Positions 9,848 to 20,022 of a stretch of 64,000 nt of DNA are shown piece by piece. How positions within the stretch are numbered: position 1 is the first letter of the stretch; each line of letters starts with the position of its first letter. The position numbers and the translations under genes are program-made. The notes beneath the pieces were generated by a model. It worked only from the letters and a program-made list of their open reading frames with translations. It did not search any database and was not told the origin of the DNA. Source of the DNA: Desmonostoc muscorum LEGE 12446 (GTDB lineage Bacteria > Cyanobacteriota > Cyanobacteriia > Cyanobacteriales > Nostocaceae); assembly GCF_015207005.2 (NCBI RefSeq), contig NZ_JADEXS020000001.1, positions 2,604,001 through 2,668,000 on the forward strand, given 5' to 3'.

Positions 9848-9940
9848 GGTCTATGGCATTAGTTCTGAGGAGTTGAAACAGACACGGAGACATTCTTACG
9901 CAGAGGATTTTAAAGCCATCAAAATTAATGGGACAGACTA
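9848..9940. repeat. MITE-like element, copy 1
   Basis: About 93 bp with imperfect terminal inverted repeats: left end GGTCTATGGCATTAGTTC (9848-9865), right end AAAATTAATGGGACAGACT. It is diverged relative to copy 2 and begins one base past the P450 stop codon. Too short to encode anything. Confidence 0.6.
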
Positions 9941-9945
9941 CTATT

Positions 9946-10045
9946 GGTTCATCGCATTAGTTTTGAGGTGTTAGCGGTGGTCAAATACCAGACTTATTGA
10001 AGAAGTCGGTGATCTTGCAGCCCATCAAAATTAATGCGATAGACC
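9946..10045. repeat. MITE-like element, copy 2
   Basis: 100 bp with a left end at 9946-9966 (GGTTCATCGCATTAGTTTT..) and a right end at 10025-10045 that is its reverse complement except for three positions. It lies in tandem with copy 1, five bases apart, with the same left and right ends. No gene inside. Confidence 0.65.
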
Positions 10046-10087
10046 ACTATATAGTAACTTGTCAAAGTTGTTTTCATCGGTCTTAGA

Positions 10088-10114
10088 AACCCAGTTTTCC
10101 TAACAAACTGGGTT
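10088..10114. terminator. Bidirectional hairpin terminator
   Basis: A perfect 10-bp stem AACCCAGTTT / AAACTGGGTT with a 7-base loop, between the convergent P450 and large-kinase genes. A weak T-containing tail (CTTAAAAATT) follows on the plus strand. It could serve both genes. Confidence 0.6.
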
Positions 10115-10239
10115 CTTAAAAATTGAATCTTAAGATCGACTGACTGACGCCGCACCACCCGCTACAAATCAAACAAACACTTTCTTGCCCTAGTCCCTAT
10201 TCCCCACTCGCCGTGTTTCTTGAAAAAACTGGTATTAGT

Positions 10240-13200
10240 CTAGATCCTTGACTGTTGCATCGGTATCTCAATCACGAACTCAGTTCCTTCTCCTAGTGTG
10301 GAATTACAGGTTAAATTACCCTTGTGTTTATCCACGATAATCTGATAGCTAATCGACAACCCTAAACCCGTACCACTTCCTACTGACTTGGTGGTAAAAA
10401 ATGGGTCAAAAATTTTCTGCCGCACGGCTTCTGTCATACCAGAACCGTTATCAGCAATCCGAATCATCACGCTATTAGAATCTGTTAATTGAGTAAATAT
10501 ACGAATTTTTCCGGAAAAATTTTTTATTTTTTCTTTACCTTCTGATGGTGGCAAATCTCTGGTGGAATTTCTCTGTTGGTGATTTACGAATGACTGATGA
10601 CCAATGACAAATGACTCTTCCAAAATATCGATCGCATTACTTAAGATATTCATAAACACTTGATTAAGTTGACCTGCGTAACAAGTAACTTCTGGGATAT
10701 TTCCGTATTCTTTGATGATTTGAATTTCCTGGTGATCGTTCTTCTCTTTAAGCCGATGCTGCAAAATCATCAAGGTGTTATCTATTCCTTCATGAATATC
10801 TACAGGCTTCATCTCAGATTCATCCAGGCGGGAAAAGTTACGTAAGCCCAAAACAATATTGCGGATACGTGAACTTCCGATTTTCATTGAATCTAGAGTT
10901 TTTGGCAAGTCTTCTGCTAAAAAATCAATGTCGATTTCCTCAGATTTATTCTCAATTGCAGACGAAGAATCAGGATATTCTTGCCGATAAACAGCTATCA
11001 ACTCCAGCAAATCATGCACATACTCGCTAGCATGAGAAATATTTCCATGAATAAAATTAATGGGATTATTAATTTCATGGGCAATTCCCGCTACCATTTG
11101 CCCTAGTGAAGACATTTTTTCACTTTGAATTAATTGAATTTGAGTGTGTTTTAATTCCTGTATAGCCTGTTGTAATATTTCATTTTTATCGTTTAGTGCT
11201 TGCGTTCTTTCTTGGACTTTTTGCTCTAGAGTATGGTTATATTTTTCTAAGCTTTCTTTAGCTTGTGCCAAATTTTTGTAGAGGATAGCATTCTTTAGTG
11301 ATATTGCTGCTTGGGTAGTGAGGAGTTTCAGAACTTCTACGCGATCGCGTGTAAATGCTCCTGTCGTTAAATTATTTTCTAGATAAAGAATACCAATCAA
11401 TTGACCTTGATTGATAATAGGTATAGACAATAAACTCTTAGGTTCTTCACAGATAATATAGCTATCAGCTGCTAAAAAAGAAGCGGCTATTGCGTCATCA
11501 ATAACTAAGATTTCTCTGGAACGTTTAACATAGTTAATCAAAGTAATGGGAACGTCGTAACTTGATTCTAGAGAAATTGCTGGAAAATCTGTACATGTAT
11601 GTTCAAAATTTGAATTTGAACAAACTGCCGTAACAGTTAATTGTAAGCTATCATCTTCACTTAAAATCAAAGCGCATTTAGAAGCTCCTGCATTTTCTAT
11701 AACAACTTCCATTAAAGTAGAAAGCAGTCGTTCAAGCTCAATTTCCCCAGACAGTGCTTGAGATGCTTTCATAAATGTGGCTAAATCTAGAGAATCAGAA
11801 ATACTTGTCTTTGAGCCAATCACAGTTTGTTGATTACTCAAAGTAGATAGAGATATGTTATTTAAAGAAGTACTTTCTTGACTAGAATGGATATTCAGTT
11901 TTAGTTTTTGTTGCTGAAATACAGCAGCTAGTAATAGGGGATAGCGTTTTACCAAATCGTCAACTTTGGCTAGCGCTCCCCAGCGAGCATAACTATAGTA
12001 AGCATCTGTTAGGTAGGTTTGGGCAATCTTATGTTTACCCCATTCTAGATAGAATTTTGCTGTAAGTTCTTGAGCGAGGGCTTCTTCATGAATGTACTCA
12101 TGTTCTTTGGCTAGGGAAATAGCGCGATCGTAGAATTCTATTGCTTCGAGATATTGAGAGCCAATCCGATACCGTTCAGCTTCTACAAGATAATATTTGT
12201 GTAAATAATTCATCGGAGCATGAGCTGCCCAATGTTTCATTTTTTCCTGATTCCCTTGAACCTTATCCAGAATGCACTTTTGCTCAAGACAAGATGCATC
12301 AGGGTATACAGCTAGTCGTGCTAGTGAATCATAAAAATAAAAAAGAGGAGTCACTAGTTGTCCTGTTCCACCATGTAAATATTTTTCTGCTAGGTTGGCA
12401 TTTTCAATCGCTTGATAGAACTCTTGAAATAGGAAATACAGATGTATTTTTGTAACATATAAATAGAAAATTCCTGTTCCATCATTGGCTTCTACATGAA
12501 GCCGCAGCATTTCATTGTAAACTTCACCAATTAAACTACAAGGATTTGCTACAGAACCTAGTAAATTCAACATACTCTGCCGATAGATAGTACTCCAGTT
12601 AAATACTGTTTCTTGCTTCATTTGTTTGATAGCATTGCTGTAATTTGCCATCTCCCGTTCTAGTCCTGTCAGTTCTCTACCAATGAAATATGCAGAGTAG
12701 CAATAAGCGTTAAGACAATAAGCAGCAAATTCTAAATCTCCTGTTTCGAGTCCAACATAGTAACCCTCCATTAAAGGTTTTAATATTTCCCTAGTATGTT
12801 TTTTCCAATGCCAAATAGCTGTGTTAAATATCAGCAGAATCTTAGCTTTAACTTGTTTGGCATTAAGCTTATCCACCAAACTTGCGGCCAGTTTGCCAAA
12901 TTGATAACCAGACTCAATATCTCCCACTACTCCAGTGAGTATTAACCCGTAATTAACGTAGGCATAGGCAGATAGAGGAGTATTACCATGTTGGAGTGAT
13001 AAATTAATTTGTTTAAGAGTAATCAGCAAAAACAGTTCAGGAGTCACTGCATAAGCAACAGAGGCTCCAGTTGATAGGATACGCATAGTTGCCATATGTA
13101 AGGCTTCACTCATCTCTGGCAGATCAATTAAATCTTTAATGTGTCTTCCATTCAGATTTGATGTTAATTCTGCCATTGCTAACTGAATATCAGAATTGCT

Positions 13201-16089
13201 TGGGTGTTCAGGAAACTCCACTCCCAAAAGCTTCAAAAAGGTGAGTGCAGTATTTACGGCCTCCAGTGCTTGGTTCTGCGCTCCATAAGCTTGAATTTTA
13301 ACTTCATAAACTTTTACTTTTTCTAGCAGTGGTTTACGTACCAACACTACCTCTGCTAATTGCTCCATCTGTTCAAAGTTGCCAGCTAAATATGCTGCCT
13401 CTGTGGCAGTTTCATATAAAGCCAGGGTGAGATCATGTTTCGTCTCCCAGCTATCACCTGCCAATAGTTGGATGCCTGTAGTTAAATATTTAACCGCAGC
13501 TGGATAAGCTGTTGATGCTAAAGCTTTACGTCCAGCAATTAGATTCATCTGGGCTAGTTCATCTCGTTTAGCTTGATGAGAGATGAATTCCACTGCGATA
13601 TTAAACTGATTGACAAGCTCAAAAATTCTTTCTTCTTGTTCTGCAACTGGAATATTGCTCAATAACAGTAGCCCAATTTTCAAATGAATTGGCTTTTTTT
13701 GTTCTTCGGGAATTAAAGAATAAGCGGCTTGCTGTACCCGGTCATGTACGAATTTATATTTAGGTATTTGTAAATTCAGACTTGCAAATTGTGTAGATTC
13801 TATCCCCTGAACAATTAGCTCTTGATTACTATTCTCTGCTGTAAAAATGTTGTAAATTTCACTCTGTGGTAAGATTAGTCCATCAAGTAATGCTTGCCAC
13901 AAGTCTGATGCTGTATCTACTACAGATTTCTCATGTACGATCGCCAAACTTTTTAAGTCAAATTGATTACCAATACAAGCAGCAAGTTTTAGTACTGTTT
14001 GGGTGTTTATTGGCAACTTTTCTATTTGAATTGCGATAAATTCTACGACATCATCTGTGAGAGCTAATTCTTTGATTTTATAAATATCATACTGCCAATA
14101 ACCAACATCAAAATTTAATAAAATTAGTCCTTCATCGTATAAAGACTTGAGGAATTGAATGGAAAAGAACGGGTTACCTTTAGTTTTGGCAAATACCATT
14201 TGAGTCAGAGGAACAGCAACTAATTCCGGACAATGAAGGGTATCAGCAATTAAATGATTTAAATCACCCTGATTTAAAGGTGCTAGGGTAATAGTACTAA
14301 CACTTGCTCCAGCTTGTTCAATTTCTTGTAATGTTAAATAAAGCGGATGTGCTTTTGAAACTTCATTATCTCGATAGGAACCAATTAATAATAAACCTCT
14401 TTTGATTTCACCTATTTGTTCCGTTTCTTCTGAAATATTAGACAGGCTACTTTCACACATTAACAACTGAATTAATCTTAAAGAAGCTGTATCTGCCCAT
14501 TGTAAATCATCGAGAAAAATAACCAGAGGATGTTCTTTAGTAGTGAAGATTTGAATGAATTTCTGGAACAATAAATTAAACCGATTTTGGGCTGCACTGC
14601 CAGAGAGTTCTGTTACGGGAGGTTGCTTGCCAATAATCTGTTCGAGTTCAGGAATTACATCAATAATTACCTGAGTTTGTGTACCCAATTCTCGGAAAAT
14701 TTTGGCTTTCCATTGTTGAATTTGAGCATCAGTTTCTGAGAGTAATTGCCCGATTAAGTCTCGAAAAGCTTGCACCAATCCTGATAAAGGAATGTCACGT
14801 TGAAACTGATCGAATTTTCCTTTTATGAAATAACTCCGCTGACGGACGATGGGTTTGTGGACTTCGTTGACTACAGCAGTTTTGCCAATACCAGAGAAAC
14901 CCGCGACTAATATCATTTCTACGCCTGTGACTCCCACCTGGCTAGGGGGACACACTGCCTTGGGGAGCCACTGGGTTGAAGGAGTTTCGTAGCCCAAAAC
15001 AAGTGGTGTCAGTTCTGTTGACTTGTACTCCTTTCCTACGGGAGGCTGCACCAACGCAGAACCACCAGAATAGGATCTGGCATGAGATTCAAGGGGATTA
15101 GCAACTCGCTCAAAGGCAGCGAGTAGGGTTTCAACTTCATGTTGCCGACCATAGAGTTTTTCGGGGATTACAAAACGGTCTGAGATGTCGCGATCGCCTA
15201 ATTTAAAAGCTGCAATATTTCCTGTCTCTTGCCACTGCCTTTGACACACTTCCAAATCATGCTTTAACCCCAAGACACTTTGATAGCGGTCTTCGGCATT
15301 TTTGGCCATCAGCTTGCTGATAATATCAGACACAATTGCGGGAATATCGGAGTTTATCCGGCTGGCTTTTAGCGGTTGTTTGGCAATGTGAGAGTAAACT
15401 AACTCCATCGGATCTTTACTGGTGAAGGGTAACTGTCCGGTGAGGAGTTCAAAGAAGGTGACACCAAGAGAATAAAAATCGGTGCGGTAGTCAATACCTC
15501 GGTTCATCCTGCCAGTTTGTTCTGGGGAAATATAAGCCAGAGTGCCTTCTAAAACGTTGGGATTTGTGAGAAATTGAATTTCTCTGGGCAGGAGTGTCGC
15601 AATACTAAAGTCGATGATTTTTATCTCATCGGTGGTTGGGTTAATCAGAATATTGGCAGGTTTAATATCTTTATGAATAATGCGATCGCGGTGCAGTCCT
15701 TCAAGGATAGAAGCAGTTTTAATAGCAATGTCAAAAAATTCGTTTAGCGAAATCTTATTTTCTTTTTTTTCCTTGTAGTCCAGTAGCCATTTTTGCAGGG
15801 AAATACCACCAAAATCTTCCATCACTAGGATGTAGCTGTTACGGTAATTATCTAAACTGTACGGTTTGACGATACCAGGAAGGTTAAGGTTTTTAGTGAT
15901 GATATATTGATTGCGAAACTGGGCAATTTCTCCAAATGTAGGATATTCATTTCGCATCAATTTGAGGACGACTAATTTTTGGTCTTGTTCCCTAATACCG
16001 CGATAAACTAAGGTTTTACTGCCTGAGTAAATTTGCTCAGTGATGCGATAGCCAGGAAACGCATATAGTGTATCTAGTACTACTGACAT
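10240..16089 (-). CDS. Ser/Thr kinase-AAA ATPase-GAF-histidine kinase (multi-sensor)
   Basis: 1949 residues. Order: protein kinase domain 1-~280 (Lys43, catalytic loop HKDIKPAN at 139-146, DFS in place of DFG at 160-162, activation segment [11 protein letters not shown]); PknK-like AAA ATPase with Walker A GFSGIGKT (397-404) and Walker [12 protein letters not shown]; a long helical TPR-like region (~800-1400); a GAF domain (~1440-1600); coiled coil; HisKA with His1671 (GIAHEINNP); HATPase with G1 DNGSGMT and G2 GSGTGLGLS. This architecture is common in Nostoc. It lies downstream of, and convergent with, the terpene synthase/P450 pair, as reported for Nostoc terpene miniclusters. Residues ~334-388 and the loop after the N-box look like in-frame repeat insertions. 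Confidence 0.93.
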   Translation of the reverse strand: MSVVLDTLYAFPGYRITEQIYSGSKTLVYRGIREQDQKLVVLKLMRNEYPTFGEIAQFRNQYIITKNLNLPGIVKPYSLDNYRNSYILVMEDFGGISLQKWLLDYKEKKENKISLNEFFDIAIKTASILEGLHRDRIIHKDIKPANILINPTTDEIKIIDFSIATLLPREIQFLTNPNVLEGTLAYISPEQTGRMNRGIDYRTDFYSLGVTFFELLTGQLPFTSKDPMELVYSHIAKQPLKASRINSDIPAIVSDIISKLMAKNAEDRYQSVLGLKHDLEVCQRQWQETGNIAAFKLGDRDISDRFVIPEKLYGRQHEVETLLAAFERVANPLESHARSYSGGSALVQPPVGKEYKSTELTPLVLGYETPSTQWLPKAVCPPSQVGVTGVEMILVAGFSGIGKTAVVNEVHKPIVRQRSYFIKGKFDQFQRDIPLSGLVQAFRDLIGQLLSETDAQIQQWKAKIFRELGTQTQVIIDVIPELEQIIGKQPPVTELSGSAAQNRFNLLFQKFIQIFTTKEHPLVIFLDDLQWADTASLRLIQLLMCESSLSNISEETEQIGEIKRGLLLIGSYRDNEVSKAHPLYLTLQEIEQAGASVSTITLAPLNQGDLNHLIADTLHCPELVAVPLTQMVFAKTKGNPFFSIQFLKSLYDEGLILLNFDVGYWQYDIYKIKELALTDDVVEFIAIQIEKLPINTQTVLKLAACIGNQFDLKSLAIVHEKSVVDTASDLWQALLDGLILPQSEIYNIFTAENSNQELIVQGIESTQFASLNLQIPKYKFVHDRVQQAAYSLIPEEQKKPIHLKIGLLLLSNIPVAEQEERIFELVNQFNIAVEFISHQAKRDELAQMNLIAGRKALASTAYPAAVKYLTTGIQLLAGDSWETKHDLTLALYETATEAAYLAGNFEQMEQLAEVVLVRKPLLEKVKVYEVKIQAYGAQNQALEAVNTALTFLKLLGVEFPEHPSNSDIQLAMAELTSNLNGRHIKDLIDLPEMSEALHMATMRILSTGASVAYAVTPELFLLITLKQINLSLQHGNTPLSAYAYVNYGLILTGVVGDIESGYQFGKLAASLVDKLNAKQVKAKILLIFNTAIWHWKKHTREILKPLMEGYYVGLETGDLEFAAYCLNAYCYSAYFIGRELTGLEREMANYSNAIKQMKQETVFNWSTIYRQSMLNLLGSVANPCSLIGEVYNEMLRLHVEANDGTGIFYLYVTKIHLYFLFQEFYQAIENANLAEKYLHGGTGQLVTPLFYFYDSLARLAVYPDASCLEQKCILDKVQGNQEKMKHWAAHAPMNYLHKYYLVEAERYRIGSQYLEAIEFYDRAISLAKEHEYIHEEALAQELTAKFYLEWGKHKIAQTYLTDAYYSYARWGALAKVDDLVKRYPLLLAAVFQQQKLKLNIHSSQESTSLNNISLSTLSNQQTVIGSKTSISDSLDLATFMKASQALSGEIELERLLSTLMEVVIENAGASKCALILSEDDSLQLTVTAVCSNSNFEHTCTDFPAISLESSYDVPITLINYVKRSREILVIDDAIAASFLAADSYIICEEPKSLLSIPIINQGQLIGILYLENNLTTGAFTRDRVEVLKLLTTQAAISLKNAILYKNLAQAKESLEKYNHTLEQKVQERTQALNDKNEILQQAIQELKHTQIQLIQSEKMSSLGQMVAGIAHEINNPINFIHGNISHASEYVHDLLELIAVYRQEYPDSSSAIENKSEEIDIDFLAEDLPKTLDSMKIGSSRIRNIVLGLRNFSRLDESEMKPVDIHEGIDNTLMILQHRLKEKNDHQEIQIIKEYGNIPEVTCYAGQLNQVFMNILSNAIDILEESFVIGHQSFVNHQQRNSTRDLPPSEGKEKIKNFSGKIRIFTQLTDSNSVMIRIADNGSGMTEAVRQKIFDPFFTTKSVGSGTGLGLSISYQIIVDKHKGNLTCNSTLGEGTEFVIEIPMQQSRI
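10581..10615. repeat. Heptamer array inside the large kinase gene
   Basis: Successive 7-mers GATTTAC, GAATGAC, TGATGAC, CAATGAC, AAATGAC (plus strand) encode the loop after the N-box of the histidine kinase ATPase. On the coding strand this reads as a ~7-residue periodic peptide ([13 protein letters not shown]). Confidence 0.75.
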
Positions 16090-16373
16090 TGCAACCTATG
16101 CTCATAATTTTTGTTTCTATGGCTTAGTATTCCCGTGTTCTGACTATCGTTATCAAAAAATAGTAAAAATTATTGTTTTCTTTGTATTTATAAATACAAA
16201 TTTAAATTTAGTATTTTATCTATAACTTTCTGATTTTCAAAATTTTATTTTTAGGATAAAATGGTTAAATTTTACAGCTATATTAATAGCTAATATATGT
16301 AGTTTATATTTTTAATTACTGTTTTTTTGGTGATTAACTATCAGTATTGCTCTAAAATTTTCATCATTTAAAT
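16090..16373. other. AT-rich spacer upstream of the large kinase
   Basis: About 280 bp of very AT-rich DNA separating the large kinase start from the terminator of the next gene. The promoter of the large kinase should be here. No reading frame is supported. Confidence 0.5.
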
Positions 16374-16421
16374 AAAAAAAACCTGCCATACTCTTGAGTT
16401 AAAGAGTAAATTTTGGCAGGC
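16374..16421 (-). terminator. Rho-independent terminator (minus strand)
   Basis: On the minus strand: GCCTGCCA, then an inner stem ACTCTT/AAGAGT, then TGGCAGG followed by eight T residues (the A-run at 16374-16381 on the plus strand). It lies ~250 bp beyond the stop of the response-regulator gene and is the natural end of that transcript. Confidence 0.8.
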
Positions 16422-16589
16422 TTAATAGGTCTAGGGATGCTTTACTAGACTAGCAACTGAGGTTAATAATATCCTCCCACCCTGACCAAGTAATTAGTAA
16501 TTATTAATTCGTAATTGAAGGTGCAGAGGATAATAGCGATCGCCAATTCTAAGCTAATTTGTGTCCAACTTGCGTATTCTCTTGAAGAC

Positions 16590-16640
16590 TGTCGTTTGTC
16601 CTTAGTCATTTGTCCTTTGACCAATGACCAAGGACAGTAA
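16590..16640. repeat. Heptamer repeats (TCATTTG/TGACCAA type)
   Basis: Tandem 7-mers of the GTCATTTGTCCTTTGACCAA family fold back on themselves (TTGTCCTT... with ...AAGGACA). This is the same heptamer family that occurs inside the large kinase gene at 10581-10615. Confidence 0.55.
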
Positions 16641-16675
16641 GATGAAGTAGTTATGCAATTTAAATGTGTTTTAGC

Positions 16676-17482
16676 TTATTTTATTTTTTGTTTAATAAAA
16701 GTCACAACCTGAGTCAGCTGCTTCTTCAAGCCCTCTATTTCTGCTTGCATTTTCGCAATTTTATCGTTCAACGCCTCAATTTCTGCCTGGGAGACTCCTG
16801 GGGAAGTAGAGGTTGGTATTGTAGTATTTGCGGGAGGTGGGGTTGTTGCTATGCTATTTGTCTCACTAGAAGTAGCTACCGTAGCACTGGTGACACTAGA
16901 GGTTGTGACAGTACCATTTTTAGCGGCTGCTGCTCCCACTGCAACTAGTTCTGGGCGTGGCTGTTTCGCTTTTGTCATAGCTAACTTAATTGCGCCAATT
17001 AGTTGCTTTTGATCAAAAGGCTTGCCCAGAAATTCAAAATATTCAAATGGTTCTGGGATTTTTTCAGTCACCTCCTCTTTGCGACCAGACATGATCACCA
17101 AAGGAATTTTCCTTAACTCTGGGTGGGCTTGAACTTGCTGGAAAACTTCCCAGCCACTCATTTTAGGCAACAGGAAATCCAGCATAATTAGGCTGAGTTT
17201 TTCCTGAAGGATGAAATTTAGTCCTTCCAAACCGTCTTTTGCTTCCAGTACCTCAAAATTGCCTGGAGGCAACATTTCTCGTACTTTTACCCTGACAACT
17301 GTAGTGTCATCGATAACTAAAATTTTATTGCTTGCCACGACTGTTCGCTCTAACAGAAACTTTAAGTGTAAATAGGGGCTTTGCCGATTGTCCTTGAGAA
17401 TTCTCCCACTATATACAAAATATCTATGAATTGGGGGATAGTATATTTCGGTATAAATGACACTACTAGACGTGTTTTGCAA
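16676..17482 (-). CDS. Single-domain response regulator with coiled-coil tail
   Basis: 268 residues at the longest. The receiver domain begins at KILVIDDTTVVR and has phospho-acceptor Asp in LIMLDFLLPKMSGWE and the Lys of LGKPF. After it come a low-complexity Thr/Ser/Ala linker (TSSVTSATVATSSETN) and a C-terminal coiled coil (EIEALNDKIAKMQAEIEGLK). No DNA-binding domain is seen, so the output is probably protein-protein. The first ~48 residues do not look like a receiver; the in-frame GTG codons just before ASNKILVIDD are a plausible true start (about 17340). A terminator follows downstream. Confidence 0.85.
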   Translation of the reverse strand: MQNTSSSVIYTEIYYPPIHRYFVYSGRILKDNRQSPYLHLKFLLERTVVASNKILVIDDTTVVRVKVREMLPPGNFEVLEAKDGLEGLNFILQEKLSLIMLDFLLPKMSGWEVFQQVQAHPELRKIPLVIMSGRKEEVTEKIPEPFEYFEFLGKPFDQKQLIGAIKLAMTKAKQPRPELVAVGAAAAKNGTVTTSSVTSATVATSSETNSIATTPPPANTTIPTSTSPGVSQAEIEALNDKIAKMQAEIEGLKKQLTQVVTFIKQKIK

Positions 17483-17646
17483 AACTTTTGCTTGTCTTCT
17501 TTTAAATTTGTGTCATTGTGATATTTAAAGCTTTAGCCTTGATCTAGGGCATCACGGACAGGGGCACACAAAGAGTTTTTTTCCACGTGACTGCACATCC
17601 GCATTTTACGAAGATACGCCGTTTCGACACTCCCGGAGATTTTTAG

Positions 17647-18567
17647 ATGATTTCGTCACAAGAAGCCGAACTCAAGTCTGAAATTATGGCAATGCCTAGC
17701 TGGTTACGTCGCCCCATTGGCAAAGCCAGCGAAATCTCTACCGTACAACGCATTATTAAACAGCGCCAAATTCACACAATTTGCGAAGAAGGGCGTTGTC
17801 CCAACCGGGGAGAGTGCTACGCCCAAAAAACCGCAACTTTTTTATTGATGGGGCCTACTTGCACACGCTCTTGTGCTTTCTGTCAAGTAGATAAAGGTCA
17901 TGCACCAATGCCTATTGATTTAGAGGAACCACAAAAGGTAGCCGAGGCGGTGCAGCTGTTAGGATTACATTATGTGGTGTTGACTTCTGTAGCCCGTGAT
18001 GATTTGCCCGATCAAGGCGCTGGGCATTTTGTGAAGACAATGGCCACTATCCGCCAATTCAACCCAGAAACTCAAATTGAAGTGCTGACGCCAGATTTTT
18101 GGGGTGGTGCGGGGAGTGGGGAGTCGGGTCAACGCCAGCGGATAGCGATGATTGTCGAAGCTAAACCAGCTTGTTTCAACCACAACATTGAGACAGTGCA
18201 ACGGTTAACCGGGCCAGTGCGCCGGGGAGCCAAGTACGATCGCTCACTACGAGTGCTAGCTATGGTCAAAGAAATGGATTCGACAATTCCCACCAAATCA
18301 GGTTTGATGCTGGGACACGGAGAAACGACCGATGAAGTCGTGCAAGCAATGGCCGATTTAAGGGCTGTGGGGTGCGATCGCTTGACTATCGGCCAGTATA
18401 TGCGTCCCTCTTTAGAGCATTTACCAGTCCAAAAATATTGGACTCCAGAAGAATTCGATCAACTCGGCTCCTTGGCATGGAAAATGGGATTCAGCCACGT
18501 CCGTTCCGGGCCTCTGGTTCGTAGTTCCTATCATGCGGGAGAAGAGGGAGTGGAGAGTGGGGAGTAG
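17647..18567 (+). CDS. lipA: Lipoyl synthase
   Basis: 306 residues. A radical-SAM enzyme that inserts two sulfurs into octanoyl groups on lipoyl domains. The auxiliary [4Fe-4S] cluster cysteines are Cys46, Cys51 and Cys57 ([12 protein letters not shown]), and the radical-SAM CxxxCxxC is Cys72, Cys76 and Cys79. The essential C-terminal RSSYHAGE motif is present. The last residues (EEGVESGE) are encoded by the beginning of a GGGGAGTGGAGAG-type repeat array, so the stop codon is supplied by repeat DNA. The ATG at 17647 gives the normal N-terminus. Confidence 0.97.
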   Translation: MISSQEAELKSEIMAMPSWLRRPIGKASEISTVQRIIKQRQIHTICEEGRCPNRGECYAQKTATFLLMGPTCTRSCAFCQVDKGHAPMPIDLEEPQKVAEAVQLLGLHYVVLTSVARDDLPDQGAGHFVKTMATIRQFNPETQIEVLTPDFWGGAGSGESGQRQRIAMIVEAKPACFNHNIETVQRLTGPVRRGAKYDRSLRVLAMVKEMDSTIPTKSGLMLGHGETTDEVVQAMADLRAVGCDRLTIGQYMRPSLEHLPVQKYWTPEEFDQLGSLAWKMGFSHVRSGPLVRSSYHAGEEGVESGE

Positions 18568-18640
18568 GGAGTGTGGGGATGAGGGGGATGAAGGGGATGA
18601 GGGGGATGAGGGAGATGAGGGAGATGAGGGAGTGGGGGAT
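18544..18640. repeat. G-rich short tandem repeat array
   Basis: Repeats of GGGGATGA/GGGAGATGA and GGAGTAGGGAGT units, starting inside the last codons of lipA and running ~75 bp past its stop. Confidence 0.75.
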
Positions 18641-18658
18641 AAGAATTAATAACCAATG

Positions 18659-18726
18659 CCCCAGTTCCCAGTTCCCAGTCCCCAGTCCCCAGTCCCCAGT
18701 TCCCAGTCCCCACTCCCCATTCCCCA
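18659..18726. repeat. CCCCAGT heptamer array
   Basis: About nine consecutive 7-mers of CCCAGTY type. They are complementary in sense to the G-rich arrays elsewhere in the window (for example 35013-35145). Confidence 0.8.
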
Positions 18727-18812
18727 ACTTCAAATATTTCTAAAGAATTTGGGGGATTGGTACACATAATTTGGTATTTCTTAAAAAGTCCTGACATTAG
18801 GAGAACCGCATT

Positions 18813-18950
18813 ATGACTGCTAAAGCTAAGAATTCCGCAGTTGCCGACAGTGGAGCTAAACCTCCCTACGCCTTTCGCACAGGCTGGGCACTGTTCTTGT
18901 TAGCTATCAATTTCTTGGTAGCAGCTTATTATTTCCACATTATTGAATAG
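18813..18950 (+). CDS. psaX: Photosystem I subunit PsaX
   Basis: 45 codons, ATG 18813 to TAG 18948-18950, with a TAGGAG ribosome-binding site ~10 bp upstream. The peptide starts MTAKAKNSAVADSGAKPPYA, continues FRTGWALFLLAINFLVAAYY and ends FHIIE. One transmembrane helix and the FRTxWAxxLLAINFLVAAYYF signature identify PsaX, a small peripheral PSI core subunit found in a subset of cyanobacteria. The gene is short enough to be missed by automatic calls. It is convergent with the permease gene, 21 bp away. Confidence 0.9.
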   Translation: MTAKAKNSAVADSGAKPPYAFRTGWALFLLAINFLVAAYYFHIIE

Positions 18951-18963
18951 TTAGAAGTGGAAC

Positions 18964-19017
18964 GGTGCTACTCAAATCGTGCCTTTAAATAAACCTTTAG
19001 GACGAATGAGTAGCACC
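18964..19017. terminator. Inverted repeat between psaX and the permease gene
   Basis: Perfect 11-bp arms GGTGCTACTCA (18964-18974) and TGAGTAGCACC (19007-19017) with a 32-base loop. The right arm is inside the 3' end of the permease coding region. No U-run follows on either strand, so a terminator role for the convergent pair is only possible. Confidence 0.35.
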
Positions 19018-19838
19018 AAAATCATAATCAACAGTGCCACGCCTTGTTTATATTGAGAACCGAGCCAAGGAGTGCTGACTTCTTGGACAATGCCAATGAT
19101 AAAAGCTGCGGCGATCGCACCGTAGGGGTTGCCAATTCCTCCCAAAATCACTGAGGCAAATAATGGTAAAATTAAAAACCATCCCATATTCGGGCGCACG
19201 GCTGTAATCAACCCGTACATACTGCCGCCCAAGGATGTAAGAGTACCAGCAATTAACCAAGTCCAGAAAATTACTCGGTCAACATTGATACCGGAAACCC
19301 TGGCTAAGTCGAGATCGTCAGCAACTGCTCGCATGGCTTTACCAATTTTGGTGTTTTGCAGGAGATAGTGCAGCCCCAAAATTGCTAGCACCGCCAACCC
19401 CAATACCAATAATTGATTTTGCGGCACCTTCAAGCCGAAGATGTCTAAAGCCGGGGTAACAGGTAAATCGTAATTTTGATTTTTGCCACCCCAGATAAAA
19501 ATAATTCCATTGCGAAGAAATAAAGCAAGTCCGATAGAAATAATAATCAGCGTGGTGGAGGTAGCACGAATAGAGCGCATCCTTGACCAGAGTAACTTTT
19601 CTGATAACAACATTGTTGCTACCGTTCCTCCTGCTGCGAGGATCATTGACAGCCAAATATTTACTCCAATAGTGTTGATCAGCCAAGTGAGATAGGCTCC
19701 TAAAGTCAGAAAGTCACCATGAGCAAAATTAGATAGACGTAAAATTCCATAGGTAAGTGTGAGTCCAACTGCGGCTAGAGCAATAATGCTCCCCACTGCA
19801 ATTCCATTGACGATGAGTTGGGCGAATTGTGTATCCAT
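18972..19838 (-). CDS. natD: Branched-chain/neutral amino acid ABC transporter permease (LivH family; NatD-like)
   Basis: 288 residues, about eight membrane helices. The N-terminus (NGIAVGSIIALAAVGLTLTY, then GILRLSNFAHGDFLTLGAY) is diagnostic of LivH-type permeases, and the cytoplasmic loop GKAMRAVADDLDLARVSGI is the ATPase-coupling (EAA-like) segment. No ATPase, binding-protein or LivM gene is adjacent, which fits the scattered nat genes of cyanobacteria (N-I neutral amino acid permease). The family is certain; the natD assignment rests on resemblance and context. The ATG at 19838 is the natural start. Confidence 0.82.
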   Translation of the reverse strand: MDTQFAQLIVNGIAVGSIIALAAVGLTLTYGILRLSNFAHGDFLTLGAYLTWLINTIGVNIWLSMILAAGGTVATMLLSEKLLWSRMRSIRATSTTLIIISIGLALFLRNGIIFIWGGKNQNYDLPVTPALDIFGLKVPQNQLLVLGLAVLAILGLHYLLQNTKIGKAMRAVADDLDLARVSGINVDRVIFWTWLIAGTLTSLGGSMYGLITAVRPNMGWFLILPLFASVILGGIGNPYGAIAAAFIIGIVQEVSTPWLGSQYKQGVALLIMILVLLIRPKGLFKGTI

Positions 19839-20022
19839 AAGTCTGAAGTTGCCAGAAAAATTTTTAAATCAGTCCTTCATACAATATTTTTTTGTGGTTT
19901 AGGTGCTAAACCCGACACCATAAGTTATGGTTTATAAATAAAAAAGGATTGCCCGCCCACATACATAAAATCCTATTCGGATTTTTATGCGAAGCTAAAC
20001 TTGTTCAGCGGTCTAGTTGACC

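Noticed and set aside
18491..18797. Two minus-strand Pro/His/Leu-rich frames over the repeats after lipA
   Set aside because: They are translations of tandem repeat DNA in two frames.
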